Part shown: positions 1 to 7,823 of the stretch, piece by piece
How the letters are laid out: each line of letters begins with the position of its first letter
Position numbering within the stretch: the stretch's first letter is position 1
DNA from: Afipia sp. OHSU_II-C1
Lineage (GTDB): Bacteria; Pseudomonadota; Alphaproteobacteria; Rhizobiales; Xanthobacteraceae
Length of the DNA stretch: 50,581 nt
Assembly: GCF_000497575.1 (NCBI RefSeq)
Contig: NZ_APJI01000017.1
Span: 1 to 50,581, forward strand
Direction of reading: 5' to 3'
Program-made: the position numbers and the translations under genes
The notes under the pieces: generated by a model
Databases searched by the model: none
What the model was told of the DNA's origin: nothing
The model's input: only the letters and a program-made list of their open reading frames with translations

Positions 1-1
1 G

Positions 2-373
2 GAGGACCACTTCAAAGGGGGCAGATCAGCCGGAAAGAAGAACAACCTTCTTCAGATAGAATTCGCATATCCGGTCGGCGACCTGGACATCAAGGAGGAT
101 ACCTGGAGAGCCGATTGCCTGCGGTATGTTCGGGACAGGGGACTGATCCCCGCAGACAGCGAACCCGTAGAATACGCATACTTTGGCGCGGTGAAGGGCT
201 TCATCTCGAGTTATGATCCGCGGCAGATGGTGGCGGATTTTCAGGCCCGGCTTCTGAGCACGACCAACGTTACCTATCCTTACATCGGTCTTGAGGCCGA
301 TAACATCAACCGTATCGTCCCGTCGGTGTTCAAGCAGGTCTATCAAGCCATCGCCGACGAAGCGGCTGTTTAA
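2..373 (+). CDS. 3'-terminal fragment of an unrecognised protein
   Basis: An open frame runs from the window edge to a TAA at 371-373, giving about 123 residues with no start in view. The part from Met 191 onward (MKGFISSYDPRQ...) is only the tail of this longer frame. The visible sequence is soluble, with no membrane segment or signal peptide. It ends in an amphipathic stretch (VPSVFKQVYQAIADEAAV). I recognise no family. It reads in the same direction as the sugar-biosynthesis genes that follow 196 bp later, so a role in the same glycan locus is plausible by position only. Confidence 0.7.
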   Translation, partial: EDHFKGGRSAGKKNNLLQIEFAYPVGDLDIKEDTWRADCLRYVRDRGLIPADSEPVEYAYFGAVKGFISSYDPRQMVADFQARLLSTTNVTYPYIGLEADNINRIVPSVFKQVYQAIADEAAV

Positions 374-413
374 TCATGGTTTCTCCGCAAGCGAGGCGTG
401 GAAAGCCCTTGAC

Positions 414-428
414 GTTCATGACGTGAAC
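414..428. promoter_or_regulatory. 15-bp dyad element upstream of the aminotransferase-legF operon
   Basis: GTTCATGACGTGAAC has inverted arms GTTCA and TGAAC around five bases. A close relative (13 of 15 identical) lies at 3829-3843, upstream of legB. It sits 141 bp before the ATG at 570, and a weak TTGACG box (409-414) overlaps its left end. A transcription-factor operator is inferred; no regulator is known. Confidence 0.3.
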
Positions 429-569
429 ATACTAAGGGTAAGTGGCTGTTGTTACGGGCATCTTCGCTCGCACACTCGAAAATGACCATTCGGTCGCCGA
501 GTGGGCTTGCGTCGTGCCGGGATCGGCTCTAGCCGTTTCCGCGCTTTCAGGCCTCTCTGGGAAACGGTC

Positions 570-1976
570 ATGAGTAACCTGCCGCCACGTACGGTCACCA
601 ATTTTGCGTTGTCGGACCGATACCGCGAGCGCGTGCATCAGGTCATTGTCGGCGGCGCCCACACCTATTCACGAGGCGATGATCAGTTTCCAGCACTCGC
701 GCCCGCCGCGATCGCCCGTGGCAAGGGTGCGCGGGTCTGGGATCTCGATGAGAACGAATACATCGACTGCACCCTCGGTCTCGGGGCCGTCAGCCTTGGC
801 CACGCTTACGAGCCGGTGCTGGCCGCAGTGCGCGAGCAGCTTGAGCTCGGCGCAGGTTTTCAGCGCCCAGCGGCACTCGAGCTCGATCTTGCAGAAGAGT
901 TCCTTGCGCTCACCCCAGGGATGGATCGGATCAAATTTGCGAAGAACGGATCCAATGTAACGACAGCAGCAGTCAAGTTGGCTCGCGCTTACACTGGCCG
1001 CGAACTGGTGGCGTTTCCAAAGAATCATCCATTTTTCAGTTTCGACGATTGGTTCATTGGTTCGACTTCGATCCACTCGGGAATCCCGGACGGGGTGCGA
1101 CGTTTCTCGGTCACTTACGATTCGACAGATCCCGATACGTTGACCGCGCTCTTTGCGAAATATCCGGGACAGATCGCCTGCGTGATCACCGAACCGGAGG
1201 AAATGATTCCGTGGTCACCGGATGCAGTCCGTGCAATCGAGGTGATCGCCAAGCGCGGCGGGGCCGTTTTCATCGTCGATGAGATGATCACAGGTTTCCG
1301 CGCTGGCTTGCCGGGCTCATATGTCCGCCTCGGGTTGACGCCTGATCTAGCAACATGGGGCAAGGCAAGTGGCAATGGATTTTCGTTCTGCGCGCTTACG
1401 GGCAGGGCCGAGATCATGGACCTTGGCGGTATCAAGCAGACATCCCGGCCTCGCGTATTTCTTCTGTCGTCCACTCACGGCGGTGAGGCGCATTCGCTGG
1501 CTGCGGCCCGTGCTGTCATTCGTGAATACAGCACCAAGGATGTACTCGGTCATCACAAACATATCGTTGCGCGCGTTGAAGCGGGGGTCCGCCGTGCTGT
1601 CGAGAAGCACAAGGTCGGCGGTGCTATCGAATTGCACCCGGCATCCTGGCGGATATTTTTCGGCTGCAAGGATGCGGACGGACAGGTCTCGCTCGCATTC
1701 CGCACTTTGCTGCTGCAGGAGATGATCGGGCGCGGCGTATTGTTCCAGGGCGTGTTTCTGCCATGCTTTTCGCATAGCGATGCGGACGTGGATACCATCG
1801 TCGAAGCGTTCGATCAGGCGTTCGCGGTCTATGCGCACGCTTTGGAGCACGGGCTGGATCAGCATCTTGTCGGTGACGCGATACGCCCGGTGTTCCGCAA
1901 GTATGTCAGTTGTGACCGGGTGTGCGCGGACGACCCTTGCGAACACGAGATCGCCAGTCAGGCTGGCGGCAGCTAG
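570..1976 (+). CDS. class III aminotransferase, glutamate-1-semialdehyde aminomutase-like
   Basis: A PLP enzyme of fold type I related to glutamate-1-semialdehyde 2,1-aminomutase (HemL), 468 residues from ATG 570. Typical HemL proteins have about 430 residues. The PLP lysine is K265 in WGKASGNGFSFCALTG, and the cofactor-binding aspartate lies in FIVDEMITGFR. The ATG at 570 is preferred over an in-frame start at 501 because similarity begins after it. The gene leads a tight operon with a CMP-sugar synthetase (14-bp gap) and an acyltransferase. That context points to amination of a sugar or of an acyl precursor in nonulosonic acid metabolism, not to tetrapyrrole synthesis. The substrate is unknown; the family call is secure. 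Confidence 0.85.
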   Translation: MSNLPPRTVTNFALSDRYRERVHQVIVGGAHTYSRGDDQFPALAPAAIARGKGARVWDLDENEYIDCTLGLGAVSLGHAYEPVLAAVREQLELGAGFQRPAALELDLAEEFLALTPGMDRIKFAKNGSNVTTAAVKLARAYTGRELVAFPKNHPFFSFDDWFIGSTSIHSGIPDGVRRFSVTYDSTDPDTLTALFAKYPGQIACVITEPEEMIPWSPDAVRAIEVIAKRGGAVFIVDEMITGFRAGLPGSYVRLGLTPDLATWGKASGNGFSFCALTGRAEIMDLGGIKQTSRPRVFLLSSTHGGEAHSLAAARAVIREYSTKDVLGHHKHIVARVEAGVRRAVEKHKVGGAIELHPASWRIFFGCKDADGQVSLAFRTLLLQEMIGRGVLFQGVFLPCFSHSDADVDTIVEAFDQAFAVYAHALEHGLDQHLVGDAIRPVFRKYVSCDRVCADDPCEHEIASQAGGS

Positions 1977-1990
1977 ATCACCGGGACAAC

Positions 1991-2710
1991 ATGAAGCGAT
2001 TGGCAACCATCTGTGCGCGGGGTGGCTCAAAGGGCGTCCCCAACAAGAATCTGAAACTGCTGGGCGGGCGGCCGTTGATCGCGTGGAGCGTTTTGCAGGC
2101 AAGGGCGACCGGATTGTTCGATCGCATCGTGGTTTCAAGCGACTCCGAGGACATTCAGTCTGCGGCATTGCGCGCAGGTGCCGACGGCGTGGTGAACAGG
2201 CCGGTCGATATGGCGACCGACGAAGCGCCCAAGGTTCCAGCGATCCTTCACGCGTTGCTGGAAACCGAGCGGCAGAACAACAAGCGCTACGATATCCTGG
2301 TCGATCTCGACGCGACCGCGCCGTTACGGTTACCGGAAGACATTTCCGGTGCGGTTGCTCTTCTTGAAAGCAGCGGATCAAGCAGCGTCATCACGGGGAA
2401 TGCTGCCTATCGTTCTCCTTATTTCGATCTTGTTGAGTTGCAAGTCGATGGAACGGTGCGTGTTTCGAAAACGCCATCGCGCCCCGTCTTCCGGCGGCAG
2501 GATGTTCCTGTCTGCTATGACATGAATGCTTCGATCTATGTCTGGAAGCGCGATGCGCTCGTTGCAAATCCTTCGGTGTTCTACGATGACACGCGATTAT
2601 TCGAGATGCCGGCGGAGCGGTCGCGCGAGATCGACAGTCAATTCGATTTTTCGATCGTGGAGTTTCTGTTCGAGAAACTGAAAATGGCTGACGCTCTGGA
2701 CCTGCGATAG
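1991..2710 (+). CDS. legF: CMP-nonulosonate cytidylyltransferase (LegF/NeuA/PtmB-like)
   Basis: A 239-residue cytidylyltransferase of the CMP-sialic acid synthetase family, which activates a nine-carbon sugar acid with CTP. The signature is at the N-terminus: ICARGGSKGVPNKNLK (residues 7-22), followed by PLIAWSVLQA and the SSDSEDI motif. DLDATAPLR carries the metal-binding acidic residues. The ATG at 1991 places this motif where the family expects it; a longer in-frame start would overlap the preceding gene. The neighbouring legB-legC-neuD-legI-legG genes argue for a legionaminic-type substrate rather than N-acetylneuraminate. That choice is inferred from context, because the sequence alone does not separate LegF from NeuA or PseF. 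Confidence 0.88.
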   Translation: MKRLATICARGGSKGVPNKNLKLLGGRPLIAWSVLQARATGLFDRIVVSSDSEDIQSAALRAGADGVVNRPVDMATDEAPKVPAILHALLETERQNNKRYDILVDLDATAPLRLPEDISGAVALLESSGSSSVITGNAAYRSPYFDLVELQVDGTVRVSKTPSRPVFRRQDVPVCYDMNASIYVWKRDALVANPSVFYDDTRLFEMPAERSREIDSQFDFSIVEFLFEKLKMADALDLR

Positions 2711-2712
2711 CG

Positions 2713-3714
2713 ATGGACAGAAATTTCAAGATCATCGCAAGCGACAAGGACGCTGCGGGGTTTGCCGCAGTGCTGGCGGATCCGCGCTTTGCCGTCATTG
2801 AGGCGCACCCGCAGCCGGGTGCTTTCGGTCGTGCTTACTATCCGGCCGTTCATGGCGACAATCATCGCGACTATTCATTTGCCGTGGAGTGGCGGGACGA
2901 GCCGCGAGTTGTGGTGCTGTGCTCCGTAGTCGACGGTATTCTCGGCATGCACGGTATTCCGGCGCGAATCTTCGTGGAAAACAATCTCGACGCTGAAGTC
3001 CTGAAGGCGGCCATGAAACATGCCTTCGCTCACATTGATGAGATTGTGGTCGCCGCGAATGTGCAGGAAGTCGTCATTAGCGAGCCGGCGACGCCGGTCC
3101 TTTCGCCGGTGGGGGAAGCCTGTCTTTCGCGTGGCGCGAAGGCCGATGTCACGTTGATCGGCATGGTCGATATCCAGGCGGGACCGGCTGTCTGGAAGAA
3201 ATCCCTGCGCAAGAGCTTTCAGCAGCTGATCAACTGGGGACGGAAGAACTTCGCGATCGGCTATGTGAATGCGGACAACTTCTCGCAGGAGGCCTTCGAC
3301 CGGTTTCGCCACTTCCACGCGCATGTTGCCGGTCGTGTGACCCGGCCGATCGAGTCGTGGAATGCGATGGCAGAGAGTGTCAAGAACGGGCGTGGCGAAG
3401 TCATTGTCGGGGAGATAGCGGGCAAGCTCACGGCCGCGGCACTTTTCATCGATGGTGCCGTAACGTCACTCTATATGACCGCGATCTACGATCGGGACAG
3501 CGAAGACCCCCTTGCGCACTACATCATATGGCATGGGATGGAGCGTGCTCATCTCCGCGGGATGAAGGACATGGAGCTCGGGCCCATTCATCAGCTCGGC
3601 ATGACCGACGCCAAGCAATTCAACATCGGTTTTTTCAAGCGAGGCTTTGTAACCCGCATGGATTCGAACCTCGACTGGCGCTGGCGGGTTAAATCCGCGG
3701 GCCGCGGCGAGTGA
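2713..3714 (+). CDS. FemAB/GNAT-like acyltransferase
   Basis: A 333-residue soluble protein that starts 2 bp after the legF stop, so translation is probably coupled. The C-terminal half looks like the acyltransferase fold of FemAB and BioF2-like proteins: a basic helix (WKKSLRKSFQQLINWGRKN), then GEIAGKLTAAALFIDGAVTSLYMTAIYD, then a histidine-rich HYIIWHGMERAHLRGMKDMELG. The N-terminal half may be a degenerate copy of the same fold. Such enzymes transfer an acyl or aminoacyl group to an amino sugar or peptide. With an aminotransferase and a CMP-sugar synthetase in the same operon, N-acylation of a nonulosonic acid intermediate is inferred. The donor is unknown. Confidence 0.65.
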   Translation: MDRNFKIIASDKDAAGFAAVLADPRFAVIEAHPQPGAFGRAYYPAVHGDNHRDYSFAVEWRDEPRVVVLCSVVDGILGMHGIPARIFVENNLDAEVLKAAMKHAFAHIDEIVVAANVQEVVISEPATPVLSPVGEACLSRGAKADVTLIGMVDIQAGPAVWKKSLRKSFQQLINWGRKNFAIGYVNADNFSQEAFDRFRHFHAHVAGRVTRPIESWNAMAESVKNGRGEVIVGEIAGKLTAAALFIDGAVTSLYMTAIYDRDSEDPLAHYIIWHGMERAHLRGMKDMELGPIHQLGMTDAKQFNIGFFKRGFVTRMDSNLDWRWRVKSAGRGE

Positions 3715-3828
3715 GATAGGGGCTGTAGGCATGGCTGCGGGCTGTTGCTCTTAACGAAGACGCGCGAGCCCAGCGATTCCCCCGATTCCTGGCCTTGGCG
3801 GCGGCAAAACTGTCTGCTACAAGATGCT

Positions 3829-3843
3829 GTTCATTTCGTGAAC
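3829..3843. promoter_or_regulatory. second copy of the 15-bp dyad, upstream of legB
   Basis: GTTCATTTCGTGAAC differs from the 414-428 element at two central bases and keeps both arms GTTCA/TGAAC. It lies 189 bp before the legB start. Two near-identical dyads before the two transcription units of one pathway suggest a shared operator. This is inferred from sequence only. Confidence 0.3.
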
Positions 3844-3954
3844 GTAAGACTATTGTTTGTTTTCAATAGGTTAGACTGCCGATAGAGGCCTGATTATTGA
3901 GCTTCCGGCGGTCAAACGTCATCCCGCATAGCGGAGTGGCGTCGCTCGTATCCT

Positions 3955-3984
3955 GTCCGGGCGTTTCACCCGGACTGCGGTAGC
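3955..3984 (+). promoter_or_regulatory. leader hairpin followed by an ops-like GCGGTAGC
   Basis: Arms GTCCGGG (3955-3961) and CCCGGAC (3969-3975) pair perfectly around a seven-base loop. GCGGTAGC follows at 3977-3984. This octamer matches the core of the enterobacterial ops element (GGCGGTAGCGTG) that recruits RfaH to polysaccharide operons. Whether this lineage has an RfaH-type regulator acting on such a site is unknown, so the resemblance may be chance. There is no U-tract, so it is not a typical terminator. Confidence 0.25.
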
Positions 3985-4032
3985 CGTGGTTAGCCCGGTT
4001 ATCGGAAGATCTCAGGCCCACAAGAAAGCACA

Positions 4033-5034
4033 ATGCCCCCGCGCATCTTTGTTACCGGAGCCGATGGTTTTATCGGTTCACACCTCACCGAGCTGCTTGT
4101 TCGGGAAGGGTACGACGTTCGTGCATTCGTTCAGTACAACTCTTTCAACTCGTGGGGTTGGCTCGACGAGTGCGATGCCGACGTCGAGGGCAAATTCGAG
4201 GTCATTGCCGGAGACGTTCGCGATCCATTCGGCGTCAAGGCCGCGATGAAGGGGTGCGATGCCGTTCTGCACCTTGCTGCACTCATCGCAATCCCGTTTT
4301 CATATCATTCGCCTGCGGCTTACGTGGAGACGAACGTCAACGGGACGTTGAATGTTCTTCAAGCGGCGCGCGATCTGGAAGTCGACCGCGTTATTCACAC
4401 CTCGACCAGCGAGGTCTATGGGACCGCGCGCTATGTCCCAATCGATGAGGAGCATCCACTTCAGGCTCAATCGCCTTACTCCGCGACCAAGATCAGCGCT
4501 GACCAGATTGCGCTCTCGTTCTACCGCTCGTTCCAGACGCCGGTTACCATCGTGCGTCCGTTCAACACCTTCGGACCGCGGCAGTCCGCGCGTGCGGTTA
4601 TACCAACCATTATCACGCAGCTTGCCGCTGGCCGTGATCGCGTTGAACTGGGTGACCTGCGTCCGACACGTGATTTCAATTTCGTGGGCGACACGGCAGC
4701 CGGTTTCGTCGCGGCGCTGCGTTCTGATCGATGTATCGGCGAAGTCGTGAATCTGGGCACCGGATTCGAGATCAGCATCGGAGAGACTGCGCAGCTTATT
4801 GCCGAGCTGATGAACGTCAAGATCAACATCGGCCGTGATGAGGTCCGAATCCGGCCGGAAGCCAGCGAAGTGTTCCGGCTGCTTGCCAGTAACGACAAGG
4901 CGCGCCGCCTGCTTGACTGGCAGCCGCGTAATTCGGGCGCAGAAGGATTACGCAATGGCATGCAGACAACGATTGACTGGTTTATGAATCCCGACAACCA
5001 GCGCCGCTATAAAGCGGACACCTACAACATCTGA
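4033..5034 (+). CDS. legB: NAD-dependent sugar 4,6-dehydratase (LegB-like)
   Basis: An extended short-chain dehydrogenase of 333 residues. The Rossmann motif VTGADGFIGSHL is at residues 7-18, TSTSEVYG carries the catalytic Ser/Thr region, and Y149-x3-K153 (YSATK) is the catalytic pair. NTFGPRQSARAVIPTII and PTRDFNFVGDT are typical of the LegB branch. LegB forms a 4-keto-6-deoxy nucleotide sugar from GDP-GlcNAc (Campylobacter) or UDP-GlcNAc (Legionella). It is the first gene of a run that continues with legC 10 bp downstream. The PtmE-like enzyme in the same operon favours a GDP-linked substrate, by inference. The ATG at 4033 directly precedes the Rossmann fold. Confidence 0.88.
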   Translation: MPPRIFVTGADGFIGSHLTELLVREGYDVRAFVQYNSFNSWGWLDECDADVEGKFEVIAGDVRDPFGVKAAMKGCDAVLHLAALIAIPFSYHSPAAYVETNVNGTLNVLQAARDLEVDRVIHTSTSEVYGTARYVPIDEEHPLQAQSPYSATKISADQIALSFYRSFQTPVTIVRPFNTFGPRQSARAVIPTIITQLAAGRDRVELGDLRPTRDFNFVGDTAAGFVAALRSDRCIGEVVNLGTGFEISIGETAQLIAELMNVKINIGRDEVRIRPEASEVFRLLASNDKARRLLDWQPRNSGAEGLRNGMQTTIDWFMNPDNQRRYKADTYNI

Positions 5035-5044
5035 TCGAGCATCA

Positions 5045-6205
5045 ATGAGTTTGTTTTCCGATCAGATTGTTGCGGCCGTTCGCGAGGTCGCGGGCCCATC
5101 GCCGGCTGCGCTGCATGAGCCGGTCTTTGCGGGGCAGGAGATCAAATATCTCAGCGAGTGCATCGAAACCGGTTGGGTTTCGTCCGTCGGACGGTTCGTG
5201 GATCGCTTCGAGCAGCAACTCGCCGAGTATACGGGCGCGCGTCACGCGATCGCGGTTGTAAACGGAACGGCGGCGCTGCATGCGGCTCTGCTGGCCGTCG
5301 ACGTGGATGCTGGCAGTGAAGTGCTGGTTCCGGCTCTGACGTTCATCGGAACGGTCAATCCCATTGTTTACTGCGGCGCGACGCCACATTTCATTGAAAG
5401 CTCTTCTGCGACGCTCGGTGTGGATCCCGATGCACTAGCGCGCTATCTGTCCGATATAGCCGTGGTCACCGGAGGTATCTGCCGCAATCGGCTGACTGGC
5501 GCTCGAATTTCCGCGCTCCTTCCGGTCCACATTTTCGGTCACCCGATCGATATGGATGCGCTTAACGAGGTCGCTCGCCGCTTCAGTATTCCTGTGGTGG
5601 AAGATGCCGCTGAGGCCATAGGCAGTTATGACAAAGGGCGGCATGCGGGAACATTGGGCTCTGTCGGAACGCTGAGTTTCAATGGCAACAAGACCATCAC
5701 GACCGGCGGTGGCGGAGCGATCCTGACCAACGATTCGGTGCTGGCGGGCCGGATCAAGCACCTGTCGACGACGGCGCGTGTTGCGCACCGCTGGCAGTTC
5801 CTGCACGATATGGTCGGTTACAACTATCGCCTGCCGAATATTAATGCGGCTCTCGGCTGCGCTCAGCTCGAGCAACTCGATGGGTTCATCGCCCGCAAGC
5901 GCCGGTTGACCGAACTTTATGCCGCAGCATTCGAAAAGAACCCGGGTTTGCGGCTCATTCGCGAGCCGGCTGGCACACAGTCGAACTACTGGCTTCAATC
6001 GATCATGCTGGACCCGCAACATGCATCGGAGCGCGATGTTGTTCTCGAAGCATTGAACGATGCCGGTTATGCCGCGCGTCCGGTCTGGCGCCTGATGAGC
6101 ACCATGCCAATGTTCGAGGCTTGTCCACGGATGCCGCTGACGGTAACCGAAGACATCGAGCAGCGTGTGATCAGCCTCCCGAGCGGAGCGGGATTGATTT
6201 CATGA
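5045..6205 (+). CDS. legC: LegC-like PLP aminotransferase (DegT/DnrJ/EryC1/StrS)
   Basis: A sugar aminotransferase of 386 residues in the DegT/DnrJ/EryC1/StrS family. VNGTAALHAAL binds the PLP phosphate, VVEDAAEAIGSY holds the cofactor-contacting aspartate, and the Schiff-base lysine is K216 in SFNGNKTITTGGGG. The form with NGNK plus TTGGGG is characteristic of the LegC/PseC-like group acting on 4-keto-6-deoxy-HexNAc. It would install the C4 amino group on the product of the preceding dehydratase. The last four bases overlap the next start (ATGA at 6202-6205), which implies translational coupling. Confidence in the family is high; the legionaminic assignment rests on neighbours. Confidence 0.88.
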   Translation: MSLFSDQIVAAVREVAGPSPAALHEPVFAGQEIKYLSECIETGWVSSVGRFVDRFEQQLAEYTGARHAIAVVNGTAALHAALLAVDVDAGSEVLVPALTFIGTVNPIVYCGATPHFIESSSATLGVDPDALARYLSDIAVVTGGICRNRLTGARISALLPVHIFGHPIDMDALNEVARRFSIPVVEDAAEAIGSYDKGRHAGTLGSVGTLSFNGNKTITTGGGGAILTNDSVLAGRIKHLSTTARVAHRWQFLHDMVGYNYRLPNINAALGCAQLEQLDGFIARKRRLTELYAAAFEKNPGLRLIREPAGTQSNYWLQSIMLDPQHASERDVVLEALNDAGYAARPVWRLMSTMPMFEACPRMPLTVTEDIEQRVISLPSGAGLIS

Positions 6206-6822
6206 GCAAGGGTCTTTTGCTTGTCGGCGCCGGAGGGCATGCGCGATCCTGTATTGAGGTTATTGAAAGCGCTGGCCTTCGCGTCTTCGGGTTAGTCGAT
6301 CGCGATACCAGCATGCTCGGCGGCGATGTATTTGGTTATCCTGTGCTGGGTAGTGATGCCGAGTTGGTAAGGCTGGCGAAGGAAAGCGATGGTGTGCTTG
6401 TCACTGTCGGGCAGATTGGGCGACCCAAGGCTCGCGTTACGCTCTACGAGACGCTGGTCCTTAACGGTATCGTTCCGGTGAATGTATCTGCGAGCACTGC
6501 GCGTGTTTCTCCGCGGGCGTCGGTTGGACGTGGCGGCGTCGTGATGCATCAAGTCGTTGTAAACGCGGGCGCGCGAGTCGGAGTCAATTGCATCGTCAAT
6601 ACCGGTGCAATTATCGAGCACGATGCCGAGATCGGCGATCACTGTCATGTTGCGATCGGCGCTGTGGTCGGCGGCGGCGTGCGCATCGGTGCCGGCTCAT
6701 TTCTTGGTGCGGGTGCAATCATATCGCATGGCGTTTCGGTCGGGCCCGGTTCGATCATCGGTGCGGGATGTGTCGTGATGTCAGACTGCGCGGCGGAGAC
6801 TTTCATGAAGCGGTCCGCATGA
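6202..6822 (+). CDS. NeuD-family sugar O/N-acetyltransferase (LegH-like)
   Basis: A 206-residue left-handed beta-helix acyltransferase. The N-terminal segment GLLLVGAGGHARSCIEVIES (residues 4-23) is the nucleotide-sugar-binding fold of the NeuD/PglD group. The second half consists of hexapeptide repeats rich in G-x-x-x-x-I/V (VGVNCIVNTGAIIEHDAEIGDHCHVAIGAVVGG), including the conserved histidine of IEHDAEIGDHCH. In this operon it most likely acetylates the C4 amine made by LegC, as LegH does. NeuD-type O-acetylation is the alternative. The ATG at 6202 overlaps the legC stop, with GGAGCGGGA upstream as ribosome-binding site. A longer in-frame start at 6121 is rejected. Confidence 0.82.
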   Translation: MSKGLLLVGAGGHARSCIEVIESAGLRVFGLVDRDTSMLGGDVFGYPVLGSDAELVRLAKESDGVLVTVGQIGRPKARVTLYETLVLNGIVPVNVSASTARVSPRASVGRGGVVMHQVVVNAGARVGVNCIVNTGAIIEHDAEIGDHCHVAIGAVVGGGVRIGAGSFLGAGAIISHGVSVGPGSIIGAGCVVMSDCAAETFMKRSA

Positions 6823-7823
6823 AACCGACGTTCATTATCGCTGAAGCCGGCGTCAATCATAACGGCGATGCGGTGCGTGCCCGCGCGCTGATCGATGCTG
6901 CTGTGCGAGCCGGAGCGGACGCGGTCAAGTTTCAGACCTTCCGTCCTGATCTGCTTGTGACCCGTAGTGCCCAGAAGGCGCAGTATCAAAAAGCGCAAAC
7001 CGGATCCGATCAAAGCCAGCACGATATGCTGGCGGCTCTCAACCTCGGTGACGATGTATTTCGAGACTTATCGCAATATTGCTCGGCGCAGAACATCGTT
7101 TTCCTGTCGACGCCGTTTGATGCGGAAAGTGCGGACTTCCTGGCGTCGATCAAGGTGCCTTTGATCAAGATCTCGTCCGGTGATCTTACCAATCTGCCGC
7201 TCCTGCGGCACATCGCTGCGCTGAAATTACCGATTATTCTGTCGACCGGCATGGCGACGCTGGGCGAGATCGAAGCGTCGGTCCATGCTCTTGAGCAAGC
7301 CGGTGCCAAAAGGCAGGACATCACACTGCTGCATTGTAACACCGATTACCCGACGCCCTGGCATGATGTGAACCTGCGTGCCATCGATACTCTGCGCCGC
7401 GCATTTGATATGCAGGTAGGGTATTCGGATCACACGACTGGAATCGAAATCGCCTGTGCGGCGGTTGCTCTCGGTGCCACTGTGATCGAGAAGCATTTCA
7501 CGCTGGATCGAAATTTGCCTGGCCCTGACCACAAGGCAAGTCTCGAGCCTGACGAGTTGACCTCGCTCGTCCAATCGATCCGCCATATTGAGCTTGCGAT
7601 GGGAAGCGGCCGCAAGACGCCTACCGCGAGCGAACTTCCCAATCGCGCGGTGGCCCGGCGATCGCTCGTGGCCGCGCGGCCGATCAGGGCAGGGGAGGTT
7701 TTTGGACCTGACAATCTTATTCCGAAGCGAGCAGAACGAGGTTTGTCTCCCATGCTGTGGGACCATGTGGTCGGCCGCATCGCATGCCGGGATTTCGCAG
7801 AAGACGAGCCTATCGAGCTGTGA
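6819..7823 (+). CDS. legI: nonulosonate synthase (LegI/NeuB-like)
   Basis: A PEP-dependent synthase of 334 residues that condenses a six-carbon sugar with phosphoenolpyruvate to give the nine-carbon acid. The TIM-barrel opens with FIIAEAGVNHNGD (residues 5-17). Other marks are AVKFQTF, KISSGDLTNLPLL, ILSTGMA, LLHCNTDYPTP, GYSDHTTGIEIA and EKHFTLDRNLPGPDHKASL, all NeuB-family hallmarks. The C-terminal 60 residues are the SAF (antifreeze-like) domain: SLVAARPIRAGEVFGPDNLIPKR. The ATG at 6819 overlaps the preceding stop by four bases. In-frame codons before it lie inside neuD and are not used. LegI versus NeuB is decided by the surrounding legB, legC and legG genes. Confidence 0.92.
   Translation: MKPTFIIAEAGVNHNGDAVRARALIDAAVRAGADAVKFQTFRPDLLVTRSAQKAQYQKAQTGSDQSQHDMLAALNLGDDVFRDLSQYCSAQNIVFLSTPFDAESADFLASIKVPLIKISSGDLTNLPLLRHIAALKLPIILSTGMATLGEIEASVHALEQAGAKRQDITLLHCNTDYPTPWHDVNLRAIDTLRRAFDMQVGYSDHTTGIEIACAAVALGATVIEKHFTLDRNLPGPDHKASLEPDELTSLVQSIRHIELAMGSGRKTPTASELPNRAVARRSLVAARPIRAGEVFGPDNLIPKRAERGLSPMLWDHVVGRIACRDFAEDEPIEL

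Larger units (their letters stand above)
3715..4032. other. 318-bp intergenic leader before legB
   Basis: No credible gene lies here. The left part (about 3805-3900) is AT-rich for this genome. It contains a 15-bp dyad at 3829-3843, an imperfect hairpin with arms CTATTG (3850-3855) and CAATAG (3864-3869), and a GC-rich hairpin at 3955-3975 followed by GCGGTAGC at 3977-3984. No convincing pair of -35 and -10 boxes was found. Its length and structure suggest the promoter and 5' leader of the main nonulosonate operon. Confidence 0.5.

Noticed and set aside
409..436. Sigma-70 promoter TTGACG with a downstream -10 before the aminotransferase
   Set aside because: The -35-like box is fair, but no -10 hexamer with acceptable spacing exists (CTAAGG at 17 bases, TACTAA at 15), so it is mentioned only with the dyad.
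1347..2381. 344-codon minus-strand frame opposite the aminotransferase and legF
   Set aside because: It is antisense to two genes with strong family motifs, with Arg/Ser/Pro-rich low-complexity translation.
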